From the NCBI GenBank assembly GCA_034003745.1, contig JAVEYA010000127.1:1-6044 (forward strand): 6,044 nt of DNA, read 5' to 3'. Positions 5,150 to 6,044 of this stretch are shown here, one piece after another. Under the pieces are notes generated by a model. That model was not told the origin of the DNA. It searched no databases and saw only the letters and a list, made by a program, of their open reading frames with translations. The DNA comes from JAVEYA01 sp034003745. Lineage in GTDB: Bacteria > Bacillota > Peptococcia > DRI-13 > PHAD01. Numbering within the stretch: the first letter of the stretch is position 1; each line of letters opens with the position of its first letter. The position numbers were made by a program, and so were the translations under genes.

Positions 5150-6044
5150 AAATAAGTGAAAATACGGCGGCGTTGATGGCCTTCTTGGGGTATGCCATTT
5201 TTGGCTTTAGTTTCTTATTTTCCAAACGCGCTTTGGATATTGCCACGCCCTTTGTGCTGTTGGCCGCGCGGTTTACCGTGGCTTTTCTGATATTGAACGC
5301 CTTATTGCTCTTGGGGAAATTCAGGCTGGATCTCAAGGGAAAACAGCTTAAACTTCTCTTGCTTCTGGGCTTTTTTCAACCGGTTTTGTATTTTATCTGT
5401 GAAAACTATGGCGTTAAGCTTCTGGACACTTCGTTTATCGGCACAATTGTCGCCTTGGTTCCTATTATCAGCGCAATATTCGGATTTATCTTATTAAAAG
5501 AAAGAGTCGTCTTCTTCCAGGTATTTTGCGCTATTCTGTCCATTTTCGGGGTTGTTATTACGACCTGGGGCCAGCGTATGGGCAGTTTCAGCTGGCTGGG
5601 GTTTATCCTGATTCTTCTGGCGGTATGTTCTACTTCGATTTATAACGTTTTAAGCAAGAAGATTTCCGGGCAGTATACTGCTTTTGAAAGGACCTATGTC
5701 ATGATGGGATTAGGCAGCGCAGTCTTTATTGCCCTGGCCGCCGTGCAGTCCCGGAACAATCTGCAAGAGATGCTGTTTATCCCTTTGGCGAGCGTAGAAT
5801 TCTGGACGTCGGTTCTCTACCTAGCGGGCATGTCTTCCGTCGTCGCTTTTTTATTGCTCAATCAGGCGATAGCGCACTTGGATGTGGCTAAAGCAGCGAT
5901 ATTCGCAAATATCACAACGGTAGTTACAATTTTGGCCGGGGTCATTATTTTGCGCGAGCACTTTGGCTGGCCTCAAGCAATCGGTTCCGTCATTATTATT
6001 GCCAGCGCTTATGGCGTGAATAAATCCGGGAAACCGTCGAAAGA
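5146..6044 (+). CDS. EamA/DMT-superfamily membrane transporter (3' end cut by window)
   Basis: An open frame runs from ATG 5146 to the window end without a stop, giving 299 complete codons. The protein is strongly hydrophobic with about ten predicted membrane segments (roughly residues 9-27, 34-57, 68-85, 94-117, 121-141, 149-167, 182-203, 217-240, 245-269, 273-291). It is organised as two EamA repeats. Each repeat ends with the family pattern of a charged LLKE/ILRE turn before the last helix: FGFILLKERVVFFQ (112-125) and GVIILREHFGWPQAIG (265-280). Members export or import small metabolites across the inner membrane; the substrate here cannot be told. At 299 residues it is probably nearly complete, with only a short polar tail missing. 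Its ATG overlaps the rsfS stop by 4 nt and lacks a clear ribosome binding site, so translation is probably coupled to rsfS. Confidence 0.88.
   Translation, partial: MKISENTAALMAFLGYAIFGFSFLFSKRALDIATPFVLLAARFTVAFLILNALLLLGKFRLDLKGKQLKLLLLLGFFQPVLYFICENYGVKLLDTSFIGTIVALVPIISAIFGFILLKERVVFFQVFCAILSIFGVVITTWGQRMGSFSWLGFILILLAVCSTSIYNVLSKKISGQYTAFERTYVMMGLGSAVFIALAAVQSRNNLQEMLFIPLASVEFWTSVLYLAGMSSVVAFLLLNQAIAHLDVAKAAIFANITTVVTILAGVIILREHFGWPQAIGSVIIIASAYGVNKSGKPSK

Noticed and set aside
1..6044. CRISPR array, tRNA, rRNA, phage or transposase genes
   Set aside because: No regularly spaced repeats, no cloverleaf-like segments with conserved TTC-arm sequence, and no matching protein domains were seen on either strand.

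Overview
The window looks like chromosome of an anaerobic, low-to-mid GC Firmicute of the Clostridia/Negativicutes type (Peptococcaceae- or Sporomusaceae-like). The evidence is the gene order proB-proA ... nadD ... yqeK-rsfS, strong GGAGG/GAGGTG ribosome binding sites at about 6 nt spacing, use of GTG and TTG starts, a stand-alone MoeA-like molybdopterin-binding protein with a cysteine-rich tail, and a short bacterial RRM protein. The genus cannot be fixed from this sequence. The content is mostly housekeeping, and I see no phage, transposase, CRISPR array, tRNA or rRNA.

Layout. (1) Positions 2-1944, plus strand: the C-terminal part of glutamate 5-kinase (proB, cut by the window edge and carrying an in-frame TAA at 14-16) and complete proA, the first two steps of proline synthesis. 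A strong REP-like hairpin without a T-tract lies between them. (2) Positions 1967-2986, minus strand: a convergent MoeA/CinA-type molybdopterin-binding-domain protein ending in CX2CX2CX4C. It shares one bidirectional terminator with proA, and its stop codon overlaps the hairpin stem. (3) Positions 2987-3228: an AT-rich divergent promoter region, about 24% GC over 3061-3180 by hand count. (4) Positions 3229-4198, plus strand: nadD (NAD synthesis) and an 85-residue RRM RNA-binding protein, followed by a canonical terminator at 4214-4238. (5) Positions 4258-6044, plus strand: yqeK (HD-domain Ap4A hydrolase family), rsfS (ribosome silencing factor) and an EamA/DMT-family membrane transporter running off the window. 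These three genes overlap one another (35 nt and 4 nt) and are probably translationally coupled.

How the genes fit together. proB and proA make glutamate semialdehyde for proline. nadD, yqeK and rsfS form a conserved Firmicute cluster joining NAD synthesis, removal of the alarmone-like dinucleotide Ap4A, and damping of translation when nutrients run short. Two genes interrupt the usual proA-nadD-yqeK order here: the molybdopterin-binding gene, in reverse orientation, and the RRM gene, which brings its own terminator. That terminator leaves only about 20 nt before yqeK, so yqeK-rsfS-eamA probably depends on read-through or on a promoter upstream of or inside the RRM gene. The points most worth a second look are the proB stop codon, the proB-proA hairpin, the cysteine tail and the terminator between the RRM gene and yqeK.
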